Below, piece by piece: positions 63,641 to 64,000 of a DNA stretch of 64,000 nt (its first letter is position 1; each line of letters begins with the position of its first letter). The position numbers were made by a program, and so were the translations under genes. The stretch is from Alteromonas indica (GTDB lineage: Bacteria; Pseudomonadota; Gammaproteobacteria; Enterobacterales; Alteromonadaceae): contig PYVY01000006.1 of NCBI GenBank assembly GCA_003056425.1, positions 1-64,000 on the forward strand. Direction: 5' to 3'. A model generated the notes under the pieces. That model searched no databases and was not told the origin of the DNA. It saw only the letters and a program-made list of their open reading frames with translations.

Positions 63641-64000
63641 ATGAAACTGGACGACGTTAAAAAACTCCATCAGAAAAAATACCGCTCACAGTTTGGCTAT
63701 TATCTGGTGGAAGGGGAGCATTTAATACTGGAGCTGGATAAAGCGAGGGCCGGGGGTTATGCCGGTAGCGACGTTACCTTGTATGTCACCGAGGAATACA
63801 CGCAGTGGACTGCGCAGTTATCGGGTCGCTATACCCTAGTCACCGTAACTTCGCGCCAAATGAGCCAGTTGAGTGATACCAAAACCCCACAGGGTATTAT
63901 CGCCCGGGTACCATTACCCGTTGCCACTGCCCGGTCAGATACATCGTCCCAGCGATGTATTTATCTACACGAGGTTCAGGACCCCGGCAATCTGGGCACG
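63641..64000 (+). CDS. SpoU/TrmH-family RNA methyltransferase, start only
   Basis: The frame opens at the ATG at 63641 and runs off the window end (120 codons). MKLDDVKKLHQKKYRSQFGY followed by YYLVEGEHLILELDKA is the substrate-binding N-terminal domain (L7Ae-like) of rRNA 2'-O-methyltransferases. The last visible residues HEVQDPGNLGT are motif 1 of the SPOUT catalytic domain. It probably methylates a ribose in 23S rRNA with S-adenosylmethionine. An ATG at 63619 in another frame stops at once, so 63641 is the start. Confidence 0.88.
   Translation, partial: MKLDDVKKLHQKKYRSQFGYYLVEGEHLILELDKARAGGYAGSDVTLYVTEEYTQWTAQLSGRYTLVTVTSRQMSQLSDTKTPQGIIARVPLPVATARSDTSSQRCIYLHEVQDPGNLGT

Overview
The window looks like a chromosomal stretch of a marine, polysaccharide-using gammaproteobacterium, most likely Alteromonadales. 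This rests on gene content: a YchJ/SEC-C protein, DUF3010, a LexA-controlled SulA-like gene, Fur-type iron control, a PL7 alginate lyase, a fructan locus and a FdxA-type ferredoxin. Protein names come from motif recognition alone; no database search was possible.

Layout. 0-12 kb: a cut-off gene end, a small outer-membrane barrel protein, a GNAT acetyltransferase, a long gene-free stretch, an SDR-type oxidoreductase, a KatE-type catalase with a strong terminator, a decayed tandem repeat, the YchJ-like and SulA-like genes, and an ATM1-type ABC exporter. 12-20 kb: an iron block (OmpR regulator and sensor kinase, PepSY membrane protein, TonB-dependent receptor, with Fur-box-like sites at both promoters), then kynureninase with an exported alpha/beta-hydrolase lipoprotein. 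20-26 kb: a scarred island holding an intact IS30, an intact IS3-family element inserted in a second IS30 remnant, a truncated unknown gene, a small membrane protein gene with an in-frame stop, two possible integron attC-like sites, and an intact two-gene module (a DndB-like DGQHR protein followed directly by a protein with a HEPN-type RNx5H motif). 26-44 kb: a gene-poor region with an NhaC antiporter, DUF3010, several anchored unknown proteins, two separate bacteriocin-like loci, a DUF1080 glycosidase, relics of an IS3 orfA and a tyrosine recombinase, an alanine dehydrogenase-like enzyme, and an alginate lyase with two carbohydrate-binding domains.

44.5-55 kb is a compact fructan/sucrose utilisation locus: SusC-like and SusD-like outer-membrane proteins, a sugar-porter MFS protein, a GH32 lipoprotein, a LacY/CscB-type permease and a convergent LacI regulator. 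SusC/SusD pairs are typical of Bacteroidota, so transfer is likely. 55-64 kb: a frameshifted GAF-PAS-GGDEF-EAL gene, a PAP2 phosphatase, a PHB-depolymerase-family esterase, two unknown small proteins, a COG2509-like flavoprotein, FdxA and the start of a SpoU-type rRNA methyltransferase.

The strongest candidates for something undescribed are (1) the DGQHR plus HEPN-like pair in the scarred island, and (2) the bacteriocin-like loci: two adjacent GxxxG-rich double-glycine-leader peptides, each with exactly two cysteines near the ends of the predicted mature peptide, and a third leader peptide 5 kb away. In both loci a strong hairpin separates the precursor gene or genes from a membrane protein gene, and no exporter is encoded in the window.
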